Source of the DNA: JARRQJ01 sp963761035
GTDB taxonomy: Bacteria > Pseudomonadota > Gammaproteobacteria > DRLM01
DNA length: 64,000 bases
Direction: 5' to 3'
Assembly (NCBI GenBank): GCA_963761035.1
Contig: CAVXFH010000002.1
Coordinates: 868,001-932,000 of the forward strand
A program made the position numbers and the translations under genes. Under the pieces are notes generated by a model. The model saw only the letters and a program-made list of their open reading frames with translations, was not told the origin of the DNA and ran no database searches. Shown here one piece after another: positions 25,688-34,402 of the stretch (positions are counted from its first letter, which is position 1; each line of letters opens with the position of its first letter).

Positions 25688-27016
25688 ATGAAAATCTCCT
25701 CTGCATTTATTCTAACCATCAACCGTGCCGTGGCCCTGGTTGTTGCCTGCGGTCTATCCGCATGTGGAAGCAATGTCAACAATTTGGGATTCGTCAGCAA
25801 TCCGTCAACCACAGGCGTGGTAGGGGCGATATCGGACGGCGTGTTCAGGGATAGCAGCGTTTCCGGTCTAAAATATTCGTCGGTGGATCAATCCGGCATC
25901 ACCGGTGCGGGCGGCGCCTTTAAATACGTTGTTGGAGAGCAAATGACGTTCTCGGCCGGCGCGATCAGTCTAGGCACAATCGGCGGAGGCAATACGATAA
26001 TCACGCCGCTTGACTTGGTGCCTAACAGTACGATCTCGACAACAAAAGTTCTGAATATTGCCCGCTTTCTCATGTTATTGGACAACGACGGGATTCCGGG
26101 AAACGGAATTATCATCACGGAATCAACTCAAGGCCTGGCGCAAACCTGGCCGCAAATCGATTTTACGGGCGATTTAGCGCAGCAGCTGAACACCGTTTAC
26201 GATCCCAACACTGGGGCCACCATACTGAGTGATCTTGGTAGTACAAACGAAAGCCATATCTTGCCAAGCGCAGGTACGTCTATAACTGATCCCACGCCAA
26301 ACAACGCCATGGTCCACCTTGAAACCATGCTGGTTTGCATGTATTCCGGCGCCTTTGCCGGAACGTTTACTGGCGCGGACACCGGCTCCGTTGCGCTCTA
26401 CATTGACCCTATTACAGGTAAAGCGGAAGGCTTCGCAGAAGGATCAAATCTGACGATTCTGCCTTTAACCTCCGTGACGCCTTTGCGCTTTGATCAAGCC
26501 CCTTTGCCCGCCGTCACCGTCGCGGCCGCGAACGGTCTATACACATTTCAGTTTGCCTCGTTAGACACCCTCTCCGGCAATTGGACGGACACCCAAGGTA
26601 ATCCCCTGGGTACGTTCACCGCCGCTCGCGGCGCCTCTGATACAAAAACCTCATCAGTACGCTTCGCCGGGAGTTTCGAAAAGACCGATGACACCGATGG
26701 CGGAATATTCGCCTTTGCAATAAACAAAACTGTTACCGCGAATAACATCGGTATCGCCGGGGAAATTTTTTCCCTCAGTACCCAGGCGTCCGATATCCTC
26801 AGTGGAAACATTAATATCGCTGGTATAAACGGCGACGCCTCAGTGCTCACCGCGCAATCGTCTAGCAATACTCAGATTAATGCTGTCATAAACCTGGACT
26901 CCTCCAGCCCGGACTATCTAAGCGTAACGAATGGCACCTACAGCGTTGTGATCGATCCTAGTCAGCCAGCGGTCGTCGCGGGGACATTGCATGCCCAGGG
27001 TTGCTCGGCGCCTTAA
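25688..27016 (+). CDS. Predicted surface lipoprotein
   Basis: A 442-residue lipoprotein: signal peptide and lipobox GLSACGSN (Cys near residue 26 from the ATG at 25688). The N-terminal part carries the motif GLKYSS, GAGGAFKYVVGEQMTFSAG and ITPLDLV, an arrangement common in proteobacterial envelope lipoproteins of unknown role. The rest is a Thr/Ser/Gly-rich beta-type sequence (AGTFTGADTGSVALYIDPITG, FAGSFEKTDD, LSGNINIAGINGD). I do not recognise a named family. A TTG eight codons upstream is possible. No catalytic motif is seen. Confidence 0.7.
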   Translation: MKISSAFILTINRAVALVVACGLSACGSNVNNLGFVSNPSTTGVVGAISDGVFRDSSVSGLKYSSVDQSGITGAGGAFKYVVGEQMTFSAGAISLGTIGGGNTIITPLDLVPNSTISTTKVLNIARFLMLLDNDGIPGNGIIITESTQGLAQTWPQIDFTGDLAQQLNTVYDPNTGATILSDLGSTNESHILPSAGTSITDPTPNNAMVHLETMLVCMYSGAFAGTFTGADTGSVALYIDPITGKAEGFAEGSNLTILPLTSVTPLRFDQAPLPAVTVAAANGLYTFQFASLDTLSGNWTDTQGNPLGTFTAARGASDTKTSSVRFAGSFEKTDDTDGGIFAFAINKTVTANNIGIAGEIFSLSTQASDILSGNINIAGINGDASVLTAQSSSNTQINAVINLDSSSPDYLSVTNGTYSVVIDPSQPAVVAGTLHAQGCSAP

Positions 27017-27358
27017 TCTCGAAGGTGGACAGAGACGGCGCCATGGGTCATGGAACTTCATTGACATGACGCCCAACTTGTATCAAATTGACGTAGGGTC
27101 GGATTTATCGTTAGTTTGTAGACTCAATTCAAGTCCACGCCGCGCTCGCCGTGGAGGGTTATGCAAAGTAACCGGGTTAAAAATGTCCTGAATTCCATCA
27201 TGCTGCGCCGTGCGTAAGCTAATGCACGATTCAGATTTTTCTTATGAATAGCGGGACGTTGCCGAAGTGGGGCATCTGCTCCCAGTCCGCACGACACTAC
27301 CGGGACAATACTTGCGTCCCGGGCCATTGATTAAGGGCATCTAACATCGGGTGATCGT
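27017..27358. other. Intergenic region between the two lipoprotein genes
   Basis: About 340 bases without a credible gene. It holds a 7-bp perfect inverted repeat (CCGGGAC and GTCCCGG, nine-base loop, near 27290-27314) without a T-run, so it is not a standard terminator. GGTGAT a few bases before the ATG at 27359 is a weak ribosome-binding site. Nothing else is supported. Confidence 0.5.
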
Positions 27359-29344
27359 ATGGTAAAACTAATTACAACGGCCATTGCCATATTGACGACG
27401 CTGATCATGGCGGGATGTAGCGGTGGTGGCAGTAGCGGCGGGGGTGGCGGTACGGGCGCGGGCGCAACCATCAGCGGGAAAGTCCGCATTACCAGCGCAA
27501 CTCCCATAATAAAAAAACAGCTTATCCCTGCTGCCGCCGATCTCGGCGGACTCACCTCGGCCGGAGCGGGTGTCGAGGTGGATCTGGTCAGACTCAGTAA
27601 TCAAGGGACCGTGACAGCGGTGCTGGCCTCCACTACAACGGATAGCACCGGCGCCTACAGCTTTTCCGGCGCGGGTATTCCCGTCCCGGACAGTACCCTC
27701 GCGGTGCAGGTCCCGGGCCAATCCGCCACCATGCGCGCGCTCGTCACCGGCGATCAGGTCGATATCTCGCCCGCCTCGGAAGCCGTGATCGAGAAAATCA
27801 TCTCAGGCAGTTACAGTCTCGCGAACTTCACCACCCAGGAGGTGCTGGCGCTGAACAATGTGCTGCTGGGCTTGGGCATCGATGTAAGCGGTCTCGCCTT
27901 CGGCACCGCCGTCAGCACCGTGCAAGCCGCGGCGGGTAGCCTGCTGACCAACCTGGTTGCGTCCTATGCCGGCTCGAGCCCCAGTTCGGCGCTGCAGGGT
28001 CACATCTATAACACCGTCAGCATCACTTCCACCCTCAGCTCGGCGCCCAGCATCGGCTTGGCCACCGGCTTTGGACCGGGAACCTTCATCGACACGACTA
28101 ACGCGATGGCCAATGGCAGTATCGAAAGCATTATTGCGCCGATCTTCCATAATCTAAATTCAGTCTCACAGAGTCCGTCCGGCGGCTTCACCGACCTCAA
28201 TGGGTGGATGCACCTCGTCAACCCGGATGGACAGCTGATCGTCTCGGATCCCGGCAACAACGGCGTTATCGGCGCGATCAACGCCGCGGCCACCTTGATG
28301 GTGTATCCCTTGACCGATAACACTTCCGGCCTGGCCCGCGGACTGCGCATCGTGACCCGCGGCCATGCGCCTTTTAGCGGCGAAACCGTTCCGGCATTCA
28401 GCAATGCCGTACTCGACAATGCGGGTGGCACGACCTACCACCTGATCCAGTTGGGGCAAACGCTCTCATCATCCCCATCGCCCAGCAACGCCGTAACGGT
28501 TACCGCGACGACCGGTGATGTCATCTTTAATGGTGCAACTGCGAGTGCCTCGATAGCCGGTAAAGGCCCCTATGCCAGCTTCGCGGCCAATACCCTCAAC
28601 GCCGAAAGCTTAGCGCTAGACCTTGACACCGATGACATCAGTGGCTCGACCGATACGACTTCCCTGGGTGGTGCGAGCGGTGGCTTTTTCAACGTCGATC
28701 CATTCGGCAGCCTCACCGTGCGCGACAACGATGGGGTTACCAATGCCTATTTGGGGCAGGGCAATGTCACCCCCGGCGGCGAAATCTTCACCCTGTCGCA
28801 AACGCCCAATGACGATGGAACCCAGGCGGCAACCGCCGGCATCGGGACGCATACCCTGGCCGTCGCTATCCGCCACACGAGTACCCCGGCCACCCTAACG
28901 CCCGGTACCTATAACGTGGTCGCGTACAACTATTATTTGAGCGGAAACCAAACAACCCCGGATCCCGGCCCGCCCTTCGCTACGCCTGTCGCTCTGGCGC
29001 TGGACAGCGCCAACAACCGGGCGCTGGTGGTGGATGGCCAGTCCGTGGTGGCGATGGACCTTACTACCGGTGTACGCACCATACTCTCCGACAACACCAC
29101 CCCGGACGCCAACAATACTTTCTCACGCCGATCGCGTGGCGTGGACACGACTGGCAACCGGGCGCTGGTGGTGGATGGCCAATCCGTGATAGTAGCGGTG
29201 GACCGTTCGCTACCCGGGGAGCGCACCCTATTCTCCGATACCACCACCCCGGACGCCAGCCAATACCTTTGCCACGCCGGTCGCGATCGCGCTGGACAGC
29301 GCCAACAACCGGGCGCTGGTGGTGGATGGCCAATCCGTGAGTAG
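27359..29344 (+). CDS. Large lipoprotein, frame-disrupted in C-terminal repeats
   Basis: The open frame of 661 codons begins with a signal peptide and lipobox (IMAGCSGGGSS, Cys near residue 20) and a Gly/Ser tether. A carboxypeptidase-regulatory-like segment follows (about residues 38-120, KVRITSAT to STTTDSTGAYSFSGAGIPV), then a long Thr/Ser-rich beta domain (to about 535). From about residue 540 it enters a tandem repeat whose unit contains NRALVVDGQSVVAMDLTTGVRTIL, resembling an NHL/YVTN-type beta-propeller. The last 25-30 residues are out of frame (QYLCHAGRDRAGQ), so the printed C-terminus is an artefact of a frame shift near 29261. The intact protein probably reached about 950 residues, ending at 30238. 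Confidence 0.7.
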   Translation: MVKLITTAIAILTTLIMAGCSGGGSSGGGGGTGAGATISGKVRITSATPIIKKQLIPAAADLGGLTSAGAGVEVDLVRLSNQGTVTAVLASTTTDSTGAYSFSGAGIPVPDSTLAVQVPGQSATMRALVTGDQVDISPASEAVIEKIISGSYSLANFTTQEVLALNNVLLGLGIDVSGLAFGTAVSTVQAAAGSLLTNLVASYAGSSPSSALQGHIYNTVSITSTLSSAPSIGLATGFGPGTFIDTTNAMANGSIESIIAPIFHNLNSVSQSPSGGFTDLNGWMHLVNPDGQLIVSDPGNNGVIGAINAAATLMVYPLTDNTSGLARGLRIVTRGHAPFSGETVPAFSNAVLDNAGGTTYHLIQLGQTLSSSPSPSNAVTVTATTGDVIFNGATASASIAGKGPYASFAANTLNAESLALDLDTDDISGSTDTTSLGGASGGFFNVDPFGSLTVRDNDGVTNAYLGQGNVTPGGEIFTLSQTPNDDGTQAATAGIGTHTLAVAIRHTSTPATLTPGTYNVVAYNYYLSGNQTTPDPGPPFATPVALALDSANNRALVVDGQSVVAMDLTTGVRTILSDNTTPDANNTFSRRSRGVDTTGNRALVVDGQSVIVAVDRSLPGERTLFSDTTTPDASQYLCHAGRDRAGQRQQPGAGGGWPIRE

Positions 29345-29790
29345 CGGTGGAGTGGACCCCGTATAGCTACCCGGCGCACGCACCCTACTCTCCGATAACA
29401 CCACCCCGGACGCCAGACAATACCTTTGCCACGCCGGTCGCAATCGCGCTGGACAGCGCCAACAACCGGGCGCTGGTGGTGGATGGTCAATCCGTGATAG
29501 CGGTGGATCTTGACCCGTACCGGCGACCGCGGGAACGCACCATACTCTCCGATAACACCACCCCGGACGCTAACAATCCCTTCTCTACGCCTGTCGCTGT
29601 GGCAGTGGACACGACTGGCAACCGGGCGCTGGTGGTGGATGGCCAGGCCGTAGTAGCGGTGGACCTTACCACCGGCGTACGCACCATACTTTCCGATAAC
29701 ACTACCCCGGACGCCAACAATACCTTCTTCACGCCTGTCGCTGTGGCAGTGGACAGCGACAGGCAACCGGGCGCTAGTGGTGGATAAGGG
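28977..29790 (+). repeat. Six tandem units of about 141-157 bp
   Basis: The core GCGCTGGTGGTGGATGG recurs at 29021, 29162, 29313, 29470 and 29626, with a variant at 29771, i.e. spacings of 141, 151, 157, 156 and 145 bases. Only two spacings are multiples of three, which explains the frame breaks. The units encode about 47-52 residues each. Confidence 0.85.
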
Positions 29791-30238
29791 CTGAAAGCGG
29801 TGATGGCGGTCGATCTAACCACCGGGCCAACTCGGCGAGCGCACCATCATCTCTGACAGCAACACCCCTCCCCCGTCAACCACCATCCCCGGCTCCCCCG
29901 TCATCGACAGCGGCTACCGATCCGGCACACTTACCTTGGCCGGCGACGGTGCAACCGTCTCCGGCGGCAGCCTGCTCAGCAACCGCGCCAGCCTCGATGC
30001 GGTGAGCCACGCACTCACCGCGCTGCCCTCCGCCACGCCGGAGGCGGTTTCCGGTTCGATCACGGCCCCGACCGGTGATGGCACGACATCAGCCTCACTG
30101 ACCATCGGTGCCGATACCGTCACCGGCACGGGCGCGGTAACCGCGAATGGGGAAGTCATCGTCCTCGCCACCAAGATCACGGATACCGCGTCCGCCGACA
30201 TCGGCCGCGGCCTGCTGTTCCTGATCCGGCAACCGTAA
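29345..30238 (+). pseudogene. Frame-shifted 3' part of the propeller-type lipoprotein
   Basis: Continuation of the gene at 27359 in other frames. About 29420-29766 restores the repeat (FATPVAIALDSANNRALV, TGVRTILSDNTTPDANN), breaks again near 29760, and a final stretch (about 29840-30238) reads IISDSNTPPP, TLAGDGATVSGG and ends GRGLLFLIRQP. Either the gene is decaying in its repeat tract or the repeats caused base-calling errors; sequence alone does not decide. No separate start with a ribosome-binding site is present for the later pieces. Confidence 0.6.
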
Positions 30239-30300
30239 ACGCCCCGCTATGGTGTTAGGGCGCGCCGGTAAGCGCTGCCCTATGCAAAATGCAATGCACG

Positions 30301-30336
30301 TACTGCGCCGCGGCAATATTCAATGCCGCGGCAGTA
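30301..30336 (-). terminator. Hairpin at the 3' end of the glycosyltransferase array
   Basis: TACTGCCGCGGCA on the reverse strand pairs with TGCCGCGGCGCAGTA across an eight-base loop: a 13-bp stem with one bulged base. It straddles the stop codon of the last array gene (stop at 30320-30322). No long T-run follows, so it may be a weak intrinsic terminator or an mRNA-stabilising 3' hairpin. Confidence 0.45.
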
Positions 30337-32227
30337 CATCTAAGGCCGCCGCGACCTCTTGGAGCACCGTGGTCCAATCGCCGATCGACGCCTGACGATA
30401 AAGCCGGGCCGTCGGATACCACGGGCTGTCATTCCGATTGAGCAACCAGCGCCAGTCCGGCGCATGGGGCAGCAGGATCCATACCGGCTTGCCCAGCGCA
30501 CCCGCCAGGTGGGCTACCGCCGTGTCCACGGTAATCACCAGGTCCAGACACGCGATCAGCGCCGCGGTGTCGTCGAAATCGGCTAAGGCCTCGCCGCAGT
30601 TCTCTAAGCTGGGAAAACACGCCATGGCGGGGCGGTCCGCGTCGCGAACCTCATGTTGCAGTCCGACAAAATGCACAGCCGGGTGGGCCAGAACCCGCAG
30701 TTCCGCCAGCGGGATCGATCGCCTGCGATCACCCTTATGCTGCACGTTTCCCGACCACGCCAAGCCGACCCGGCGTAATCCTCCGGCGGACCCGAGCCGC
30801 GCCTGCCAGCGCGCTGATTTGGCAGGATCGGCGCTAAGGTAAGGAATGGCGGCGGGGATGGTGTCCAGCGTGGTACCGAAGGCCAGCGGCAGGCTCAGCA
30901 GTGGGCAGTGATAGTCGAATTCGGGCGGCGCCTCATCCTCGCTGATCACTCGGGCAACACCTTGCAGCCGGTTGAGCAGTAGCTTGAGGGGCGGCTGCAC
31001 CTGCAGCACAACGGCGGCGCCCCGGGCGGCCACCGCCTCCGCGTAGCGGCAAAACTGCAGCGTGTCGCCTAACCCTTGCTCCGCCCACAGCAGCAGCCTT
31101 TTACCTGTAATATCTTCCTGCCCCCGCCACGGCGACGCGGGGCGGGGACTGTGCCGCGCGATAAATTCGGGCAATTTCCGCCGCCATTCGAATTTCTCCC
31201 AGCCCTGGCGATAGTCCCCCATGAGCAAACGGCACAAGGCCTCGTTCCAGTGCGGGTCAACGCCGGAAAATTGATTCGCTACTGTTACGTCGGGCGTGAC
31301 GGCGACGGCGGTTTGAAAACAAGGCAGGGCCTGCTCCGGTTTGCCTTGATCCAGATAGGCCATACCGAGATTGTTATGCGCCTCGGCAAAACGGGGTCTG
31401 AGGACGAGGGCTTGCCGGTAATACGCAATCGCCTCGTCAAGGTGCGCTTGCCGGCTGCTGACGATGCCTAAATTGTTTAACACCTCGGCAAAATCGGGTT
31501 TGAGCGCCAGCGCCGTCCGCAGGCCGGCCGCGGCGTCCTGCACGCTGCCCTGATTCAGATGAATAGTGGCGAGATGGTAATGCGCGTCCGCAAGACGCGG
31601 ATCAAGCGCGATGGCCTTTTCAAAGTACGCCTTGGCCTCGTTAAAGTTGCCCTGTCTGACGAGGGCGATGCCGAGGTTATTCCACGCGCCGGGAAAATCG
31701 GGACGCCGCGCCGCGACGCCGCGAAAGCACGTTGCCGCCTCGGCCAAGTTGCCCTGTTGAAGAAAAGCGGCGCCGAGATTATTCAGCGCCTCGGCATAAT
31801 CGGGCTTCAGCGCCAAGGCGCGATGATAACTCGCCATGGACTCTTCATGACGTTTCAGATCCCGCAGCGCTATGCCGCGATCACCGTGTGCCTCGACATA
31901 ATCGGGCTTGATTGCCAAGGCGCGATCGAAACACGCCAAGGCCTCCTCCGCGCGGTTCAGCCTGAGCAGGATCGCGCCCCGGTGATAGAGCGCGACAGGA
32001 TCGAGGGGCTTGATCTGCAACGCCTGATCAATCCAGGGCAGGGACTCTTCCTGCCGGCCCGCCAAAAATTCAGTGATCGCCGTCATATGCAAGGCATCAA
32101 AATGGCTGGGCTGGCGTTTAAGTACTTCCCGGTAGCGCGCGGCCGCTGCCGTGAACTGTCCCGCCTGATGCAGGGACACGGCCTCGCTGTATAGTGCGGC
32201 GACCTCTGCCGTGCTGTCCTGCGTCAT
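30320..32227 (-). CDS. Array copy 1: TPR protein with GT9-like glycosyltransferase domain
   Basis: The last gene of the array, 635 residues. About nine TPRs (residues 1-340, e.g. PDYAEALNNLGAAFLQQGNLAEA) are followed not by the GT41 domain of its neighbours but by a GT9/heptosyltransferase-like domain. It begins near HWNEALCRLLMGDYRQGWEKFEW and contains LLLWAEQGLGDTLQFCRYA, GLAWSGN, and the C-terminal nucleotide-sugar signature ITVDTAVAHLAGALGKPVWI with LLPHAPDWRWLL. I use the ATG at 32227 because it overlaps the stop of copy 2 as ATGA. The N-terminal 300 or so residues are nearly identical to copy 4, so the two differ by a domain swap. Acceptor and donor are unknown. Confidence 0.85.
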   Translation of the reverse strand: MTQDSTAEVAALYSEAVSLHQAGQFTAAAARYREVLKRQPSHFDALHMTAITEFLAGRQEESLPWIDQALQIKPLDPVALYHRGAILLRLNRAEEALACFDRALAIKPDYVEAHGDRGIALRDLKRHEESMASYHRALALKPDYAEALNNLGAAFLQQGNLAEAATCFRGVAARRPDFPGAWNNLGIALVRQGNFNEAKAYFEKAIALDPRLADAHYHLATIHLNQGSVQDAAAGLRTALALKPDFAEVLNNLGIVSSRQAHLDEAIAYYRQALVLRPRFAEAHNNLGMAYLDQGKPEQALPCFQTAVAVTPDVTVANQFSGVDPHWNEALCRLLMGDYRQGWEKFEWRRKLPEFIARHSPRPASPWRGQEDITGKRLLLWAEQGLGDTLQFCRYAEAVAARGAAVVLQVQPPLKLLLNRLQGVARVISEDEAPPEFDYHCPLLSLPLAFGTTLDTIPAAIPYLSADPAKSARWQARLGSAGGLRRVGLAWSGNVQHKGDRRRSIPLAELRVLAHPAVHFVGLQHEVRDADRPAMACFPSLENCGEALADFDDTAALIACLDLVITVDTAVAHLAGALGKPVWILLPHAPDWRWLLNRNDSPWYPTARLYRQASIGDWTTVLQEVAAALDVLPRH

Positions 32228-32620
32228 GTTTCGCACCACGCCCGCCACATCGCCCGGTAGGCGGCCTCGAGGTCGCGGGTCAGGCCCGCTTCGTCGCGCA
32301 GGGGCGAGGACGCAATGCGTTGCCGCATCCCGCCGCGCAGCGCATCGAGCCGCTCCAGATCCTGTGCCAGCGCCGCGGCGATCGCCACGTATTCCTTCTC
32401 ATCGCCCGCCGCCAGTTCTTCCAATCCAATGCCCTTGAGCAACGCATACCCCGAGCGCGCCACGCTCGTCTCGCCGATCAGCGTCACCACCGGCACCCCC
32501 ATCCACAGACTCTCGCAGGTGGTGGTGGTGCCCGTGTACGGAAACGGGTCCAGCGCGATGTCGATGGTGTTCAGCAGCGCGTAGTACTCCGCCGCCGGCA
32601 GCTTGCCGTGCAGGATGAAG
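31309..32620 (-). repeat. Near-identical 1.3-kb direct repeat, copy A (partner 37761-39072)
   Basis: The sequence from about 31309 to 32620 matches 37761-39072 almost base for base with no length change; I noticed only isolated substitutions (for example TCGTCAAGG against TCCTCAAGG). It covers the TPR part of copy 1 and the 3' end of copy 2, and in the partner the TPR part of copy 4 and the 3' end of copy 5. Confidence 0.85.
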
Positions 32621-34402
32621 CCGCGCGGCGGCGATGCCGTGCGCCGCAAAGCGCTGCACGAGCACGTCGCGGGCTTCGCCTTGGGGTAAGTTGGTCATTA
32701 CCAGCCGCGCCCCGGGCACGGCCTGCAGGAGCTGTGACCACGCCGCGAGCGCGGCCTCCGAGACCTTGGCGATATTGTTCATCGAACCGAAGGTGATGAA
32801 GCCGTTGCGCCGCGCCGCTGTCGTGGGGATGACGGCCGGCATGTCCGGTGAGGGCCGGTAGCACCACAGGCTGCGCGGCAGGCGATAGAGGCGTTCGCTG
32901 TGCCACGCCTCCGCCCCCGGCGGGTCGGTGTCCGCCGTTACCAGCCGATAGTCGATGGCGCTCAGTCCCGTGGTCGCCGGGTAGCCCAGGTAGGTCACCT
33001 GTACCGGCGCCGGCTTGCGCGCGAATACCAGGAGCCGGTTGCCCGCCGTGTGCCCCGCCAGGTCCACCAGGATGTCGATGCCGTCCGCCTGGATGCGTGC
33101 GGCGAGTTGCTCATCGGTGAGCGCCTTGCACCGGATCCAATCATCGGCTAGCGGAATCAGGCGCTCAGTCACCGCATCGTGCAGCGTGTGGTTGTAATAG
33201 CAGTAGACCTCCACCGCGCGCTTATCGTGATGCGCCAGCAGCGGCTCCAGGAAATACGCCACCGGGTGCAGCCGGAAATCCGCCGAGACATAGCCCACCT
33301 TCAACCGCCGTTCGGGGTCGCGATTATTCGTATGCATCGGCCATGACGGCCGCAGCGGCGCTTCAAATCGCGCCGCGTAACCGCGGTGCTCCTCGTATAT
33401 CGCGGCGGGCGTTGACTCCGGCAGGTAATTCAGCGCCAACAGTCTGCTATCGTAGGCCAGCGCCAGATTGGGCTGCAGTTTGCGGGCATAGAGCAGGCTC
33501 TCCATGGCGACGTTCACCCGCCCTTGATTGAGCAAGGCGTTGCCTAAATTGAGATGGGCCAAGGCGAATTCAGGCTGCAACGCTAATGCTTGCTTGAAGC
33601 AAGACATGGCCTCCTCCACCGCGCCTAGGGATAGATACAGGGTTCCAAGGTTATAATGCACCTCGATGTAGGCGGGCTTAAGTACCAGCGCCTTTTTGAA
33701 GCTCGCTACGGCTTGGTCGTAGCTGCCCTGATTCATAAAGGCCGTGCCGAGATTGTAGTACGCCTCGGCGTACGCCGGATTGATGCTGAGCGCCTTGTGA
33801 AAACACGCTATGGCCCTGTCCAGTTCGCCCTGATTGCCGAAGACCGTGCCCAAGTTGTAATAGGCCTCGGCATAGTTCGCCTTGAGTGCAATGGCGCTGT
33901 GAAAAATGGGGATCGCCTCGTCCCACCTGCCCAAATTAAGCAAGGCGGTACCGAGATTGTAATGCGCCTCGGCGTAGTCCCCGCGGATGTGGATGGCCTC
34001 CCGGAAACTCGCCATGGCGCGCCCCGGATCCCCGGTGCTTAGATAGACTATGCCGAGATTGTTATATGCCTCGGCCCTCTCTTCCCTGAGTGATGACACG
34101 GGATGCTGCGCAAAGCTGGTAAGGGCCCGATTCAGCAGTTCCAACGCCGGCGCATGCTGCCCGAGTTGATGGGCCAGCAGGCCGAGGCCATGCAAGGCCT
34201 GGGGCTGGTCGGGCGTGCCCGCGAGAATTTCCCGATACAGGCGCTCGGCCTCGTTCAGCCGTCCGGCGCGATGGTAGTGCAAGGCCGTTTGCAACGGGGC
34301 GCCGCCGGCCGGCGCGCGCGTTGCCTCCCTGCCGAGACAGCACTTCTTATATTTCTTGCCGCTGCCGCAGGGACAGGGCGCGTTGCGCTCAGGGGCTGCC
34401 AT
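32224..34402 (-). pseudogene. Array copy 2: SEC-C + TPR + GT41, one frameshift
   Basis: The span is 2,179 bases, one more than a multiple of three; removing one base gives 725 residues. The order is a SEC-C zinc motif (APCPCGSGKKYKKCCLG, residues 7-23), about nine TPRs (50-320), then a GT41 domain starting RRLKVGYVSADFRLH with DLAGHTAGNR, RKPAPVQVTYLGYPATTG and FGSMNNIAKVS. An extra base near 32620 (GCGCGGCTTCATC where copy 5 has GCGCGTTTCATC) shifts the frame just before ILHGKLPAAEYY; the last 135 or so residues (GTTTTCESLWMGVPVV) are intact in the next frame. The start ATG overlaps copy 3 by 14 bases. It could be true decay, a recoding site or an assembly error. Confidence 0.8.

Noticed and set aside
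28933..29766. Long reverse-strand open frame of 277 codons across the lipoprotein repeats
   Set aside because: It is a shadow of the tandem repeat on the forward strand; its protein is repetitive, has no signal or motif, and lacks a ribosome-binding site.
31559..32796. Forward-strand open frames of about 200 codons recurring in every array copy
   Set aside because: They are antisense shadows of the conserved GT41 and TPR coding sequence (GC-rich third positions), repeated only because the genes are repeated.
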